From an uncultured Clostridia bacterium (lineage in GTDB: Bacteria; Bacillota; Clostridia; TANB77; CAG-508), in the NCBI GenBank assembly GCA_948524275.1, contig CAOSLI010000003.1, forward strand, positions 62,001 through 126,000: DNA of 64,000 bases. The letters run 5' to 3'. The notes beneath the pieces are model-generated. The model did no database searches, was not told the DNA's origin, and saw nothing but the letters and a program-made list of their open reading frames with translations. The translations under genes and the position numbers were made by a program. This document shows, one piece after another, positions 18,951 through 27,145 of this stretch. The number at the start of each line of letters is the position of its first letter. Position 1 is the stretch's first letter.

Positions 18951-19766
18951 ATGGAAAACAAAATTAAAGTGCTAATTGCAGATGATAATTATGAGTTTGG
19001 AAATACTCTAAAGAAGTTTTTAAATGGAGATGACGATATTGAAGTCATAGGAGTAGCTAAAGATGGTGAAGAAGCATATGACAAAATTACGACATTAAAA
19101 CCAGATGTAGTACTAATGGATGTTATAATGCCACATCTAGATGGAATAGGAGTATTAGAAAGACTATCAAATGAAACTTTAGAAAAGACCCCACTATATA
19201 TAATGGTGTCAGCTGTTGGACAAGATAAGATTACTCAAAGAGCAATAGCAGCAGGAGCAGATTATTATGTTGTAAAGCCATTTGACATAACAGTTTTAAT
19301 ACAAAGAATTAAGGAGATTAAGAATTTTAATCCAGAAGAGCTAAATAAATCAATTGTTGATAAAAGAGAATTACAATCACAATATATAAGAATTAACAAG
19401 AAGGAAGAAAAGGAAAATTTAGAAGCATTAGTTACTAACATGATTCATAATGTAGGAGTACCAGCGCATATAAAAGGATATCAATATTTAAGAGAAGCAA
19501 TTATAATGGTTGTAAATAATATTGAAGTTGTTAACCAAATAACGAAACAATTATATCCTGAAATCGCATATAAATTTAATACGACTCCATCACGAGTAGA
19601 AAGAGCAATTAGACATGCAATCGAAGTTGCATGGGGAAGAGGTGACCAAAAGGCAGTTGAAAGTATATTCGGATATACTATTTCGGCTTCGAAGGGAAAG
19701 CCAACTAATTCAGAATTTATAGCAATGATTAGTGATAAGCTAAGGCTTGAATTAAAGAGTGCATAA
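18951..19766 (+). CDS. spo0A: Sporulation master regulator Spo0A
   Basis: Response regulator that commits the cell to sporulation when phosphorylated. The receiver has DD at 11-12 and the phospho-Asp57 in VVLMDVIMPHLDG, with the Lys of VVKPFDI. The Spo0A-specific DNA-binding domain follows (about 150-271): IHNVGVPAHIKGYQYLREAI, then the recognition helix TTPSRVERAIRHAIEVAW. The C-terminal half is diagnostic, and the length of 271 is normal. GGAGGAG ribosome binding site. Unlike in Bacillus and many clostridia, spoIVB is not directly upstream; it lies 21 kb away at 40515. Confidence 0.95.
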   Translation: MENKIKVLIADDNYEFGNTLKKFLNGDDDIEVIGVAKDGEEAYDKITTLKPDVVLMDVIMPHLDGIGVLERLSNETLEKTPLYIMVSAVGQDKITQRAIAAGADYYVVKPFDITVLIQRIKEIKNFNPEELNKSIVDKRELQSQYIRINKKEEKENLEALVTNMIHNVGVPAHIKGYQYLREAIIMVVNNIEVVNQITKQLYPEIAYKFNTTPSRVERAIRHAIEVAWGRGDQKAVESIFGYTISASKGKPTNSEFIAMISDKLRLELKSA

Positions 19767-19815
19767 AGTAAAGATACAAAAATAGTAAACACTAAAAGCG
19801 TCATACAAAATCGAA

Positions 19816-19850
19816 GTAGGAAGGGATTTGAGGAGCCTTTCCTACTTTTT
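19816..19850 (+). terminator. Terminator after spo0A
   Basis: GTAGGAA / TTCCTAC stem (19816-19822, 19839-19845) followed by five T. Confidence 0.85.
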
Positions 19851-19873
19851 ATTCATAAATTTACATAAAACAC

Positions 19874-19903
19874 TTGAAAAAATGGTACTTTATGTAGTAT
19901 AAT
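19874..19903 (+). promoter_or_regulatory. Promoter for ftsZ homologue
   Basis: TTGAAA at 19874, 18-base spacer, TATAAT at 19898-19903, ahead of GGAGGAG and the GTG start at 19937. Confidence 0.65.
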
Positions 19904-19936
19904 ATCTAAAAATACTTTTTTAATGGAGGAGTTAAA

Positions 19937-20935
19937 GTGATAGAACAAGTACAACCAAAAAGAACTAGAAGCCTAATAAAAATTAAAGTAGTAGGTGTTG
20001 GCGGTGGCGGAAATAACGCTGTTAATCAAATGATAAAGTATGATCTTGATGGTGCTGAATATTATTTAATTAATACAGAAAAAGGAATATTAGATAGAGC
20101 AAATGCCAATGGTTGTAAAACATTGCAGATAGGAAAAGAAATTGCTGGAGGATTAGGTGCAGGTGCAAATCCAGAAATAGGAGAAAAAGCAGCAAGAGAA
20201 AGTATTGAAGATATAAACAAGATATTAGATGATACAGATCTTTTATTTTTAACTGCAGGAATGGGTGGTGGAACTGGAACAGGAGCAATCCCAATAGTTG
20301 CAGAGGAAGCTAAAAAGAGAGGAATTCTTACAATAGGAATAGTTACAAAGCCATTCGTGTTTGAAGGAAAACTAAGAGCTTTGAGAGCAAATGTAGGAAT
20401 TGAGAGACTAAAACCAAATGTTAATGCACTTATAGTAATATCTAATGACAAGTTAATTGCTAACACAAAAAATGATATATCAATGGTAAATGCTTTTAAA
20501 ATGACAGATGATATACTAAGACAAGCAATACAAGCAATTACAGATATTATTAATTCTGTAGGAACTATAAATGTGGATTTTGCAGATGTAAAGACAGTAC
20601 TAAGTTATGAAGGTTTTGCATATATGGGCATAGGAGAGGCCACAGGAGAAAACAAGATAATAGATGCAACTATAAAAGCATTAAATAATGCAATTACAGA
20701 GAAGACTATATTTGGAGCAAAAGGTGTTATATTTAATATAAAAGGAAGCGAAGATATTGGTTTAGATGAAATTAACAGAAGTGTTAAAATAATATCTGAC
20801 AAAGTAAGTCCAGATGTTAATATGATATTTGGTACAGATATAGATGAGAGCTTAGGAGATAAGGTTATTGTTACTGTAATGGCAACAGGTGTTGAAGAAA
20901 GGATAGATACTATAAATGACAATAAAAGATTTTAA
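19937..20935 (+). CDS. ftsZ: FtsZ-family tubulin-like GTPase lacking the C-terminal tail
   Basis: Prokaryotic tubulin that polymerises at the division site. GTP-binding elements are clear: VGVGGGGNNAVNQM (T1), GMGGGTGTGAIP with the tubulin signature at 110-116, and the T7 synergy-loop region in NVDFADVKTVLS. At 332 residues it lacks the long linker and the conserved C-terminal peptide that binds FtsA and SepF. The T2/T3 region LINTEKGIL departs from the usual NTDxQAL. It may be a second, specialised FtsZ (for example for sporulation) rather than the main one. GTG start with GGAGGAG. A 54-codon ORF overlaps its end. Confidence 0.85.
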   Translation: MIEQVQPKRTRSLIKIKVVGVGGGGNNAVNQMIKYDLDGAEYYLINTEKGILDRANANGCKTLQIGKEIAGGLGAGANPEIGEKAARESIEDINKILDDTDLLFLTAGMGGGTGTGAIPIVAEEAKKRGILTIGIVTKPFVFEGKLRALRANVGIERLKPNVNALIVISNDKLIANTKNDISMVNAFKMTDDILRQAIQAITDIINSVGTINVDFADVKTVLSYEGFAYMGIGEATGENKIIDATIKALNNAITEKTIFGAKGVIFNIKGSEDIGLDEINRSVKIISDKVSPDVNMIFGTDIDESLGDKVIVTVMATGVEERIDTINDNKRF

Positions 20936-21080
20936 CTTGCTCGAAATAGATTTATATGAAGATGAAAATTTAATTTATACTGGAATAAGTGAAAATGTCC
21001 CAGAAGAATATAAACAAAGACAAATAGAAATTACAGGAATTGATGGAAAAAAGGTAATTGTAAGGGTAAAACAAAATTAA
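20916..21080 (+). CDS. Small acidic protein overlapping ftsZ end, 54 aa
   Basis: ORF overlapping the last 20 bases of ftsZ, in another frame. The product is mostly beta-like and acidic (IDLYEDENLIYTGISENV, then KKVIVRVKQ), with no membrane segment. An AAAGGA sequence lies 12 bases before the ATG, rather far. Position and a terminator directly after it suggest co-expression with ftsZ. I do not recognise the family. Confidence 0.5.
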   Translation: MTIKDFNLLEIDLYEDENLIYTGISENVPEEYKQRQIEITGIDGKKVIVRVKQN

Positions 21081-21089
21081 AATTAAGAT

Positions 21090-21127
21090 AATAGCAGACT
21101 AATAAATTTAGCCTGCTATTATTTTTA
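21090..21127 (+). terminator. Terminator after ftsZ unit
   Basis: ATAGCAG / CTGCTAT stem (21091-21097, 21113-21119), followed by TATTTTTATA. Confidence 0.75.
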
Positions 21128-21228
21128 TATATAAACTAAATAAAAGGAATAAAAAAATAATAAGTGTCAAAAATCTTAAATAAGAACAAAGAATATGAGA
21201 GGGCAATTGAAACGAAAGGAGAAAAATT

Positions 21229-21423
21229 ATGGGTAATTATGATAAGAAAAACATTGTGAAAAAAGCGGAGGAAATAATTGAAGACTATAGCAAAAAAGAC
21301 AGAGAAAGAAGAAAAGAAAATATTAATATAAGAAGGGAATACAAAAAACTAAAAAGGATAAACATAGGATTAAAAGTTGTAATTGGCATTTTAGCAGCAA
21401 TATTAACATTGATTATATTATAA
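21229..21423 (+). CDS. Small membrane protein with basic coiled-coil segment, 64 aa
   Basis: The first 45 residues are highly charged and helical (EEIIEDYSKKDRERRKEN), probably coiled coil; the last 18 are a hydrophobic helix (VVIGILAAILTLIIL). This is a tail-anchored layout with a cytoplasmic domain. A GAAAGGAG ribosome binding site supports translation. It sits directly before the spoIVFA/spoIVFB-like pair and ends just before a long hairpin. Family not recognised. Confidence 0.65.
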   Translation: MGNYDKKNIVKKAEEIIEDYSKKDRERRKENINIRREYKKLKRINIGLKVVIGILAAILTLIIL

Positions 21424-21429
21424 AAGCAT

Positions 21430-21478
21430 AAACTCCTTTTAATGGTCATATATTATAAAAGACTATTAAAAGGAGTTT
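21430..21478 (+). promoter_or_regulatory. Hairpin that can hide the spoIVFA-like ribosome binding site
   Basis: Perfect 14-bp inverted repeat: AAACTCCTTTTAAT at 21430-21443 and ATTAAAAGGAGTTT at 21465-21478. The right arm contains the AAAAGGAG Shine-Dalgarno sequence of the gene starting at 21484. It could also act as a terminator for the 64-residue gene. Confidence 0.75.
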
Positions 21479-21483
21479 TATTT

Positions 21484-22464
21484 ATGGAAAGAATGATAAG
21501 TGAAGAAGAGAGAATAAGAAGAGCAGAGGAAGTATCTGCTAGAAGAAAAAATAGAATACCTGTAAGTACTATTAATAAAGGCCAAAAAACTAAGATATCA
21601 ATGCTAAGTAAAGTATTTATTCAGGTTATTACTAGTATGTGTATCTTTGGAATAATATATTTTATGAATATGAATAGTAGTTTTGCAACAGAAAAGATAA
21701 AGCCAATTATTTCAGAAGATACAGATTTTGTAGGGATATATAATCAAATAGATGAATTAGTAAAAAATATTGGAAACAGTATAAATGTAGATACAAATAG
21801 TAAAACAGAACAAAACAATATACAGGATGAGAATACTATAGATGAGAGTGCAGTAGACACTGAAAATAAAACTCAAGATAATACATTAAATGAAAATTTG
21901 GCGGAAATAAAAGGACAAGATGAGAGCAATGAGCAAGAAGAGAATAATCAGGATATAGAAGGTAGCAAGCAAGACGAAAATGCTAATAACAATGAACAAA
22001 AAGACAATAATCAAACCAACAATAATGAAAATGAAGAAGTAGAAAATAAAGTTCTAACAGATGTAGATTTTATAAAAGCAAATGCTAATATAACAAAGCC
22101 AATAAGTGGAACCATAACGTCAGCATATGGAGAAAGAGAATCAACAGATATAATATCATCTAATCATGAAGGAGTGGATATTGGCACAAACTATGGTGCT
22201 GAAATAAAAGCTGCTATGGCCGGGACAGTGGAGATGACATCTAGTGAAGGTGGATATGGAAATCACTTAATAATAGTTAATGGTGAAATAAGTACACTTT
22301 ATGCACATTGTAGCAAAATTGTAGTAAAGCAAGGAGATTATATAGAGCAGGGACAAAAAATAGCAGAAGTAGGTTCAACAGGAAAATCAACAGGCCCACA
22401 TTTACATTTCGAAATAAGACGAAATGGAAAAACAGTAGACCCACAGCAAATTGTAGAGCTTTAA
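21484..22464 (+). CDS. SpoIVFA-like membrane protein with M23 (LytM) domain
   Basis: Bitopic membrane protein: charged N-terminus, one transmembrane helix near residues 45-65 (VFIQVITSMCIFGIIYFM), a long Glu/Asn/Gln-rich disordered linker, then a C-terminal M23 domain with HEGVDIG and HLHFEIR. Position directly before a SpoIVFB-type intramembrane protease suggests the SpoIVFA role of holding that protease in the forespore membrane. In Bacillus SpoIVFA the peptidase site is degenerate, whereas here the zinc ligands look intact, so SpoIIQ-like or true endopeptidase activity is possible. Start chosen at ATG 21484 behind AAAAGGAG rather than the upstream in-frame ATG 21442, which lies in the hairpin. 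Confidence 0.8.
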   Translation: MERMISEEERIRRAEEVSARRKNRIPVSTINKGQKTKISMLSKVFIQVITSMCIFGIIYFMNMNSSFATEKIKPIISEDTDFVGIYNQIDELVKNIGNSINVDTNSKTEQNNIQDENTIDESAVDTENKTQDNTLNENLAEIKGQDESNEQEENNQDIEGSKQDENANNNEQKDNNQTNNNENEEVENKVLTDVDFIKANANITKPISGTITSAYGERESTDIISSNHEGVDIGTNYGAEIKAAMAGTVEMTSSEGGYGNHLIIVNGEISTLYAHCSKIVVKQGDYIEQGQKIAEVGSTGKSTGPHLHFEIRRNGKTVDPQQIVEL

Positions 22465-22491
22465 AACTATTTCGAAAGGTATGAGATAATA

Positions 22492-23166
22492 ATGCAAATA
22501 AAAGTAGATTTAAAAATTTTTTTGTTTTTTATTATTTTTCTAATTACACAAAAGGTAAAAATCTATTCCATAATAATGATATTTAGTTTAATTCATGAAT
22601 TGGGTCATTTATTATGTGGAATGTTATTAGGATTTAGACCGGATAAAATGACTATTCTGCCATATGGACTAAAGATTAATTTTAAAACAAGGATAGAAGA
22701 ATACAATAAAAAAATTGGAAAAGGAAGCATAATTGGAGTAAAGAAGATAATACTAGCTTTAGCAGGTCCAATTACAAATATAATATGTATAATAATTACT
22801 TATATTTATGGAAAAAATAATATGATATCAATAGAAAATTACCAATATATTATTTATTCAAATATGTTAATAGCAATATTTAATCTTCTTCCTATTTATC
22901 CATTAGATGGAGGCAGGATCGTCAAAGAAATTACGCATATAAAATTTGGAGGAAGAAAAAGCTATCACACTACTTGTTTTATATCAGAAATTACACTATA
23001 TGCATTAACTGCTATTACTAGTATATTAATAATTAAATATAAAAATATAGCTATGATATTACTTATAATATACTTATGGTTTATAGTATTTAGAGATAAT
23101 CATCAAATGAAATTAAAGGAAAAAATATATGAAAGAATAGATAACCTAAAACAAGAAATTATATAA
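22492..23166 (+). CDS. SpoIVFB-like site-2 intramembrane zinc protease
   Basis: Polytopic M50-family protease of 224 residues. The zinc motif HELGH is at 35-39 within a membrane helix (FSLIHELGHLLCG), and the third ligand is in NLLPIYPLDGGRIV. In Bacillus the homologous enzyme cuts pro-sigma-K in the mother cell after SpoIVB signals from the forespore. The upstream M23 protein is the likely SpoIVFA partner, 27 bases away. It has no CBS domain, unlike Bacillus SpoIVFB. Confidence 0.85.
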   Translation: MQIKVDLKIFLFFIIFLITQKVKIYSIIMIFSLIHELGHLLCGMLLGFRPDKMTILPYGLKINFKTRIEEYNKKIGKGSIIGVKKIILALAGPITNIICIIITYIYGKNNMISIENYQYIIYSNMLIAIFNLLPIYPLDGGRIVKEITHIKFGGRKSYHTTCFISEITLYALTAITSILIIKYKNIAMILLIIYLWFIVFRDNHQMKLKEKIYERIDNLKQEII

Positions 23167-23251
23167 ATTTATAAATGTTACATTATTTCGTCAACGATTT
23201 TTAATTGTATTTGCTATACTTTTTAAAAATATATAAAGGCGAGGTAATAAT

Positions 23252-23518
23252 ATGAATTTAACAAATGCGGTAAAACAAAGAATAATTAATATTGCAGACG
23301 AAAAGAACATAACTATTCACAAATTATCATTAATGTCAGGAGTACCATACTCAACAATTAGTAGTTTCTTAAACGGAAAATGTTCAAGTATAACATTAAC
23401 GACTCTTTTGCATATATGTGAAGGAAGTGAAATTGAATTAAAAGATTTCTTCAATGATAAACTATTTAAAAATATAGAAATAGATAAAGTACAAAAACAA
23501 ATGGTAGAAAAGAGGTAA
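23252..23518 (+). CDS. Small XRE-family HTH regulator, first of a tandem pair
   Basis: 88-residue DNA-binding protein consisting of a Cro/C1-type helix-turn-helix (NITIHKLSLMSGVPYSTISSFLNGK) and a short C-terminal extension. It shares the layout AVKQRIINIA... LLHICEGSEIELKDFFNDKLFK with the next gene, so the two look like a tandem duplication that has diverged. GGCGAGG ribosome binding site. Regulated genes are unknown. Confidence 0.85.
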   Translation: MNLTNAVKQRIINIADEKNITIHKLSLMSGVPYSTISSFLNGKCSSITLTTLLHICEGSEIELKDFFNDKLFKNIEIDKVQKQMVEKR

Positions 23519-23522
23519 ATAT

Positions 23523-23786
23523 ATGTTACTTTCAAATGCAATAAGACAAAGAATAATAAATTTAGCAAGTATACGTCACATAAAATTAAAGGAATTATCT
23601 AGAAGATCACATGTTTCATATTCTACTTTAATTAGATTTATGAGTGGCGGAAGCAAGACTATAAATTTATCAACACTTTATGATTTATGTCTTGGTCTTA
23701 ATATAGAATTAGTTGACTTCTTTGATGACAGACTATTTAAAGATGTAATAGATGAAAAGGAAGAAGAGATGACCACTAATAGGTAG
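23523..23786 (+). CDS. Small XRE-family HTH regulator, second of a tandem pair
   Basis: 87-residue paralogue of the preceding gene (AIRQRIINLASI, SYSTLIRFMSGG, LYDLCLGLNIELVDFFDDRLFK), four bases downstream, so cotranscribed. The recognition helices differ, so the pair may bind different sites or form a heterodimer. The coding end is folded into a 10-bp hairpin (GATGACCACT / AGTGGTCATC, 23768-23794) that includes the stop codon. Confidence 0.82.
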   Translation: MLLSNAIRQRIINLASIRHIKLKELSRRSHVSYSTLIRFMSGGSKTINLSTLYDLCLGLNIELVDFFDDRLFKDVIDEKEEEMTTNR

Positions 23787-23833
23787 TGGTCATCTGTTGA
23801 TTTGTGCTTAAGGAACTTAATGCTACTTTAATG

Positions 23834-24554
23834 CTAAAGTTTAATTGACGATTCCAAAGCAATTGTAATCATATTATTGAGAGATTTTTCTCTATCCTCA
23901 GCTGTACTAGATTGATTTTTATAATAAGAATCAGCAACTGTTAATAAACAAGCTGCATTCTTATTAAAATAATTTGCCATATAAAATAGAGCAAATGCTT
24001 CCATCTCACATGCAATAATATTTAAGTCAGTCGGAAAACGTTTTATAAATGCTGGGATATCAGCAAGATAACCATCAAATGCTTCATTACAAAAAGTATT
24101 ACCTTTGACAAAAGGTATATTTATTTGTTTAGCTGTGTCTTCAATGATTGTATTTAGGTAGTTACTAGAACATGAAATGTGACAATCCTCTTCATTCCAA
24201 GAAAAAGCAAAATTTGCTTCTGTATAGGATTTATCAACTAAGATAGTATCAAATAAATTTAATTTATTATTGTAAGCTCCGACAAGATCCAATACGTATG
24301 ATATTTTGGGCTCCATAAAATTTATAAAGTTCATAGCAATAAATACCCATACTAGGCATCCCCATGCCAGATGCGAATACAGTTATTTTCTTATTTTTAT
24401 AGTATCCTGTATATCCATACATATTTCTAACAGTATTAATAAGTTTTGCATCAGTTAAAAAGTTATCGGCAATGTACTTAGCTCTAAGAGGATCTCCTGG
24501 CATAAGTACGGTTTTTGCTATATCTTCTATTTTGGCTTCATTATGTGGTGTCAT
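23834..24554 (-). CDS. deoD: Purine nucleoside phosphorylase DeoD, needs +1 shift at CGG
   Basis: Hexameric PNP that converts purine nucleosides and phosphate to base and ribose-1-phosphate. The N-terminal part has VLMPGDPLRAKYIA and FASGMGMPSMGIYCYEL. Zero frame breaks at CGG (24279-24281); skipping its C gives RIGSCGAYNNKLNLFD, restoring the invariant G-x-C-G motif of the phosphate site. The second part carries IIACEMEAFALFYMA (ribose-binding Glu) and LLTVADSY (catalytic Asp). The shifted product has 239 residues, normal for DeoD. Preceded by AGGAGG; no neighbour in the same direction upstream. Confidence 0.92.
24279..24281 (-). other. CGG +1 shift site in deoD
   Basis: Minus-strand context TGT CGG AGC. 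Skipping C gives GGA GCT, restoring SCGA; zero frame stops four codons later. Confidence 0.92.
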
Positions 24555-24631
24555 TTTAAACCTCCTATTTTTTATAAATTATAATATTATAATCTAGTAT
24601 AGTCAAGCTAAAAAAAATTTAAGTAAAATAC

Positions 24632-24660
24632 TTGCAATTATTTTATAATTGTGTTATTAT
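24632..24660 (+). promoter_or_regulatory. Promoter for rpmB
   Basis: TTGCAA at 24632-24637, 17-base spacer, TATTAT at 24655-24660. Confidence 0.7.
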
Positions 24661-24703
24661 AAAGATTAGTCGTAATAAAAAAATCGTAGGAGGTGCTAAA
24701 GAA

Positions 24704-24904
24704 ATGGCAAAATGTGAATTATGCGGAAAAGCAGTATCAAATGGAAATAAAATAAGTATAGCTCGTTCTCATGTTAGTAGAAGAGCTCCTAGAACATGGA
24801 AACCAAATTTAAGAACAATCAGAGTTAAATTGAATGGTGAAAACAAAAAAATGCATGTATGTTCTAAATGTTTACGTTCAGCAAAAATGCAAGCAGCTGA
24901 CTAA
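24704..24904 (+). CDS. rpmB: 50S ribosomal protein L28
   Basis: Ribosomal protein bL28, 66 residues, with the zinc-binding version of the fold: CELC at 4-7 and CSKC near the C-terminus. Family motifs SRRAPRTWKPNLR and VKLNG are present. The start is ATG 24704 behind GGAGGTG; the upstream in-frame ATG at 24632 lies inside the promoter and is rejected. Monocistronic with its own promoter and terminator. Confidence 0.95.
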   Translation: MAKCELCGKAVSNGNKISIARSHVSRRAPRTWKPNLRTIRVKLNGENKKMHVCSKCLRSAKMQAAD

Positions 24905-24926
24905 TAAATTAATTATAAAATATAAA

Positions 24927-24957
24927 ACTACCGAATGTTTTCGGTAGTATTTTTTTT
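24927..24957 (+). terminator. Terminator after rpmB
   Basis: ACTACCGAA / TTCGGTAGT stem (24927-24935, 24940-24948) with a four-base loop, followed by ATTTTTTTT. Confidence 0.9.
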
Positions 24958-24991
24958 GCTAAATTTAAAAAATGTTTTTATCATATGTATA

Positions 24992-25069
24992 TTATTGATC
25001 CTTAACTCCAAATACTAATTTTACAAAACCTCGTAACCATTTTGGAACTTTTTTTACTACAATAGTCAA
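24992..25069 (-). CDS. spoVM: SpoVM-like spore coat assembly micropeptide, 25 aa
   Basis: A 25-codon ORF begins with TTG at 25069, eight bases after a perfect AAAGGAGG. The product MTIVVKKVPKWLRGFVKLVF has the SpoVM pattern: short hydrophobic start, basic residues, a helix-breaking Pro (position 9), then an amphipathic helix. In Bacillus, SpoVM sits on the curved forespore membrane and recruits the coat ATPase SpoIVA. It is too short for ordinary ORF calling. A 50-residue membrane protein lies just upstream on the same strand. Assignment rests on pattern and length. Confidence 0.8.
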   Translation of the reverse strand: MTIVVKKVPKWLRGFVKLVFGVKDQ

Positions 25070-25120
25070 TGTAACAACCTCCTTTATCACTAATATTTTA
25101 TGCAAAATGCAACAAAAATG

Positions 25121-25273
25121 TTATGTTTTCCATAAGCATATAAAGCCTGCAATTATTATGGAAGAGCCAATTAAGAATAGCCAACCAGAAACTGGAAGTA
25201 ATAAGACAAGCAATACTCCTAAGCCGAATCCGATAAGGCATGTAGCAAGCAGTTTCTTTAGTACATTAAACAT
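25121..25273 (-). CDS. Small two-helix membrane protein upstream of spoVM, 50 aa
   Basis: The ATG at 25273 has AAAGGAGG upstream, and the product is almost wholly hydrophobic, with two helices (LIGFGLGVLLVLLLP and WLFLIGSSIIIAGFICLW) joined by a short turn. It has better support than the antisense ORF on the other strand, because of its ribosome binding site and membrane-protein character. It lies 51 bases before spoVM, so both are probably in one sporulation transcript. I do not recognise a named family. Confidence 0.7.
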   Translation of the reverse strand: MFNVLKKLLATCLIGFGLGVLLVLLLPVSGWLFLIGSSIIIAGFICLWKT

Positions 25274-25405
25274 ATATTACCTCCTTTAATTACAGTATAT
25301 GAGAAATAAAAATTTAGGTTACAAAAAATAATTATGACAAATATAAAATAATCATTGTAAAATTATGAAGAATTATGATATATTATGTATGGAGGATTTT
25401 AGGTA

Positions 25406-27094
25406 ATGAGTAGAAAGAAGAAAATAAATATATATCATCTTGCAAAAAGACTAGCAATTACAATCTCAATGCTAGTTGCTATAATGATAACTATAAAAGT
25501 TGCACCTAATTATTCAAAAGATGCAACAGTAGCTAAAAGTAATACACTTATAATCAATAATAATAACATTACTAAAATGTTGAAATCAGATATAATAATG
25601 CAAGAGGATAAAACAATATATATGTCATTAGATGATGTAAGAACTTTCTTTGATGAAACAATAACAGTAGAAAGAAATAAGATAATAACAACATCTAATA
25701 CTAAAACTATTGCGATTCCACTAGATAATAATAGAGTATATGAAAATGGTTCATATTGGACCATAGAGCATAATATACTCCAAAATGATGGCAGATATTA
25801 TTTGCCAATGAGCGATTTGCAAAGTGTGTATAATTATGAAATGAAATATAATGAAAAAAATAAAATTATTACAATAGATTCTTTAAATAGAAAAGCAGTA
25901 GAGGCAGTGGCTAAGAAAAATCTCAAAGTAAAACTTAAAGCATCTAAATTTTCTAGAAGTGTTGACGAAATAAAAAGAGGAGATAGCATTATTATTGTTC
26001 AAGACACAGAAAAAAATGATGATGCGAAAGTAAATGGATGGATAAAGATTAGAACTGCAAATGGTATATTAGGATATATTAAGGAGTCAAAGATTATAAA
26101 TAAAACTACAATTAGAGAAAACCTAGAAAATGCTAAGATCGAAGGAAAGGTTAGTATGATGTGGGATTATTATAATCAATATACTGCAGCACCAAATAGA
26201 ACATCAAAAGTTGAAGGAATAAACGTTGTATCTCCATCATTCTATGAACTAAAATCAGATGGCAGTTTAGCAGTTAATGTTGGAAATGGTGGTAAGAACT
26301 ATATAAATTGGGCAAAAGAAAATAATTATGAAATTTGGCCAACTTTATCAAATAGTATGCTTAATAACCTAGATGCAGTATCGAGAATATTAAGTAGTTT
26401 TGAAACAAGATCAAATTTAATAGATAATATAATAGGTGAACTTATAAAATTAGATGTAAATGGTATAAGTATTGACTTTGAAAATATGTATAAATCTGAT
26501 AAAGATAACTACTCGAGATTTTTAATTGAACTAAACCCTAGATTAAAAGAAGTTGGATTAAAACTTTGCGTTATCCTTACAGAACCAGATGGTTCAGATA
26601 CATGGTCATTATGTTATGATAGAAATACAATAGGAAAAACCGCAGACTATGTTGTATTTATGGCATTTGAACAATCATCACCATCTTTAAAAAAAGCTGG
26701 TACGTTATCAGGAGCTGATTGGATAGAACTTAACATTAAGAAATTTTTAGGGCAAGAAGGAATACCAAAAGAAAAAATAATATTATCAATGCCTTTTTAC
26801 ACTAGATTATGGAGAGAAGATGGAAGTGGCATCGTCACCAGTAAGGTTGTAAACATGAAAGACATAAAAATTCCAAATGGAGTTCAAGCAAAATGGGATG
26901 AAAGACTAAAGCAAAACTACATCGAGTATTCAGATGGTGGAGCTGGAAAATATAAAATGTGGATAGAAGATGTTAAGTCAATATCAGCTAAACTAGACTT
27001 AGTAAATCATTACGAATTAGCTGGAGCTGGATTCTGGGAGAAGGATAGAGAAACGGAAGATGTATGGGAAGTAATTAAGGAAAAACTTAAATAA
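25406..27094 (+). CDS. GH18 family glycosidase with SH3-like domain, probable spore or wall hydrolase
   Basis: Exported protein of 562 residues. A signal anchor (about 12-30) is followed by a copper-amine-oxidase-N-like region (about 50-165, including YMSLDDVRTFFD and YYLPMSDLQSVY), an SH3-type domain (about 170-230, KVNGWIKIRTANGILGYIKES) and a GH18 TIM barrel. The GH18 catalytic motif is VNGISIDFENMY, with Glu as the acid, and the substrate-side VVFMAFEQ follows. The layout resembles YaaH/SleL-type N-acetylglucosaminidases that act on cortex fragments or cell wall. ATG at 25406 is 25 bases after a weak GGAGG. Confidence 0.85.
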   Translation: MSRKKKINIYHLAKRLAITISMLVAIMITIKVAPNYSKDATVAKSNTLIINNNNITKMLKSDIIMQEDKTIYMSLDDVRTFFDETITVERNKIITTSNTKTIAIPLDNNRVYENGSYWTIEHNILQNDGRYYLPMSDLQSVYNYEMKYNEKNKIITIDSLNRKAVEAVAKKNLKVKLKASKFSRSVDEIKRGDSIIIVQDTEKNDDAKVNGWIKIRTANGILGYIKESKIINKTTIRENLENAKIEGKVSMMWDYYNQYTAAPNRTSKVEGINVVSPSFYELKSDGSLAVNVGNGGKNYINWAKENNYEIWPTLSNSMLNNLDAVSRILSSFETRSNLIDNIIGELIKLDVNGISIDFENMYKSDKDNYSRFLIELNPRLKEVGLKLCVILTEPDGSDTWSLCYDRNTIGKTADYVVFMAFEQSSPSLKKAGTLSGADWIELNIKKFLGQEGIPKEKIILSMPFYTRLWREDGSGIVTSKVVNMKDIKIPNGVQAKWDERLKQNYIEYSDGGAGKYKMWIEDVKSISAKLDLVNHYELAGAGFWEKDRETEDVWEVIKEKLK

Positions 27095-27145
27095 AATAGT
27101 AATAAAATTAAATCATCCGAATATAATATATTTGGGTGATTTAAT

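Noticed and set aside
25107..25289. Plus-strand 60-codon ORF
   Set aside because: No ribosome binding site, low-quality composition, and it is antisense to a well-supported minus-strand membrane peptide.
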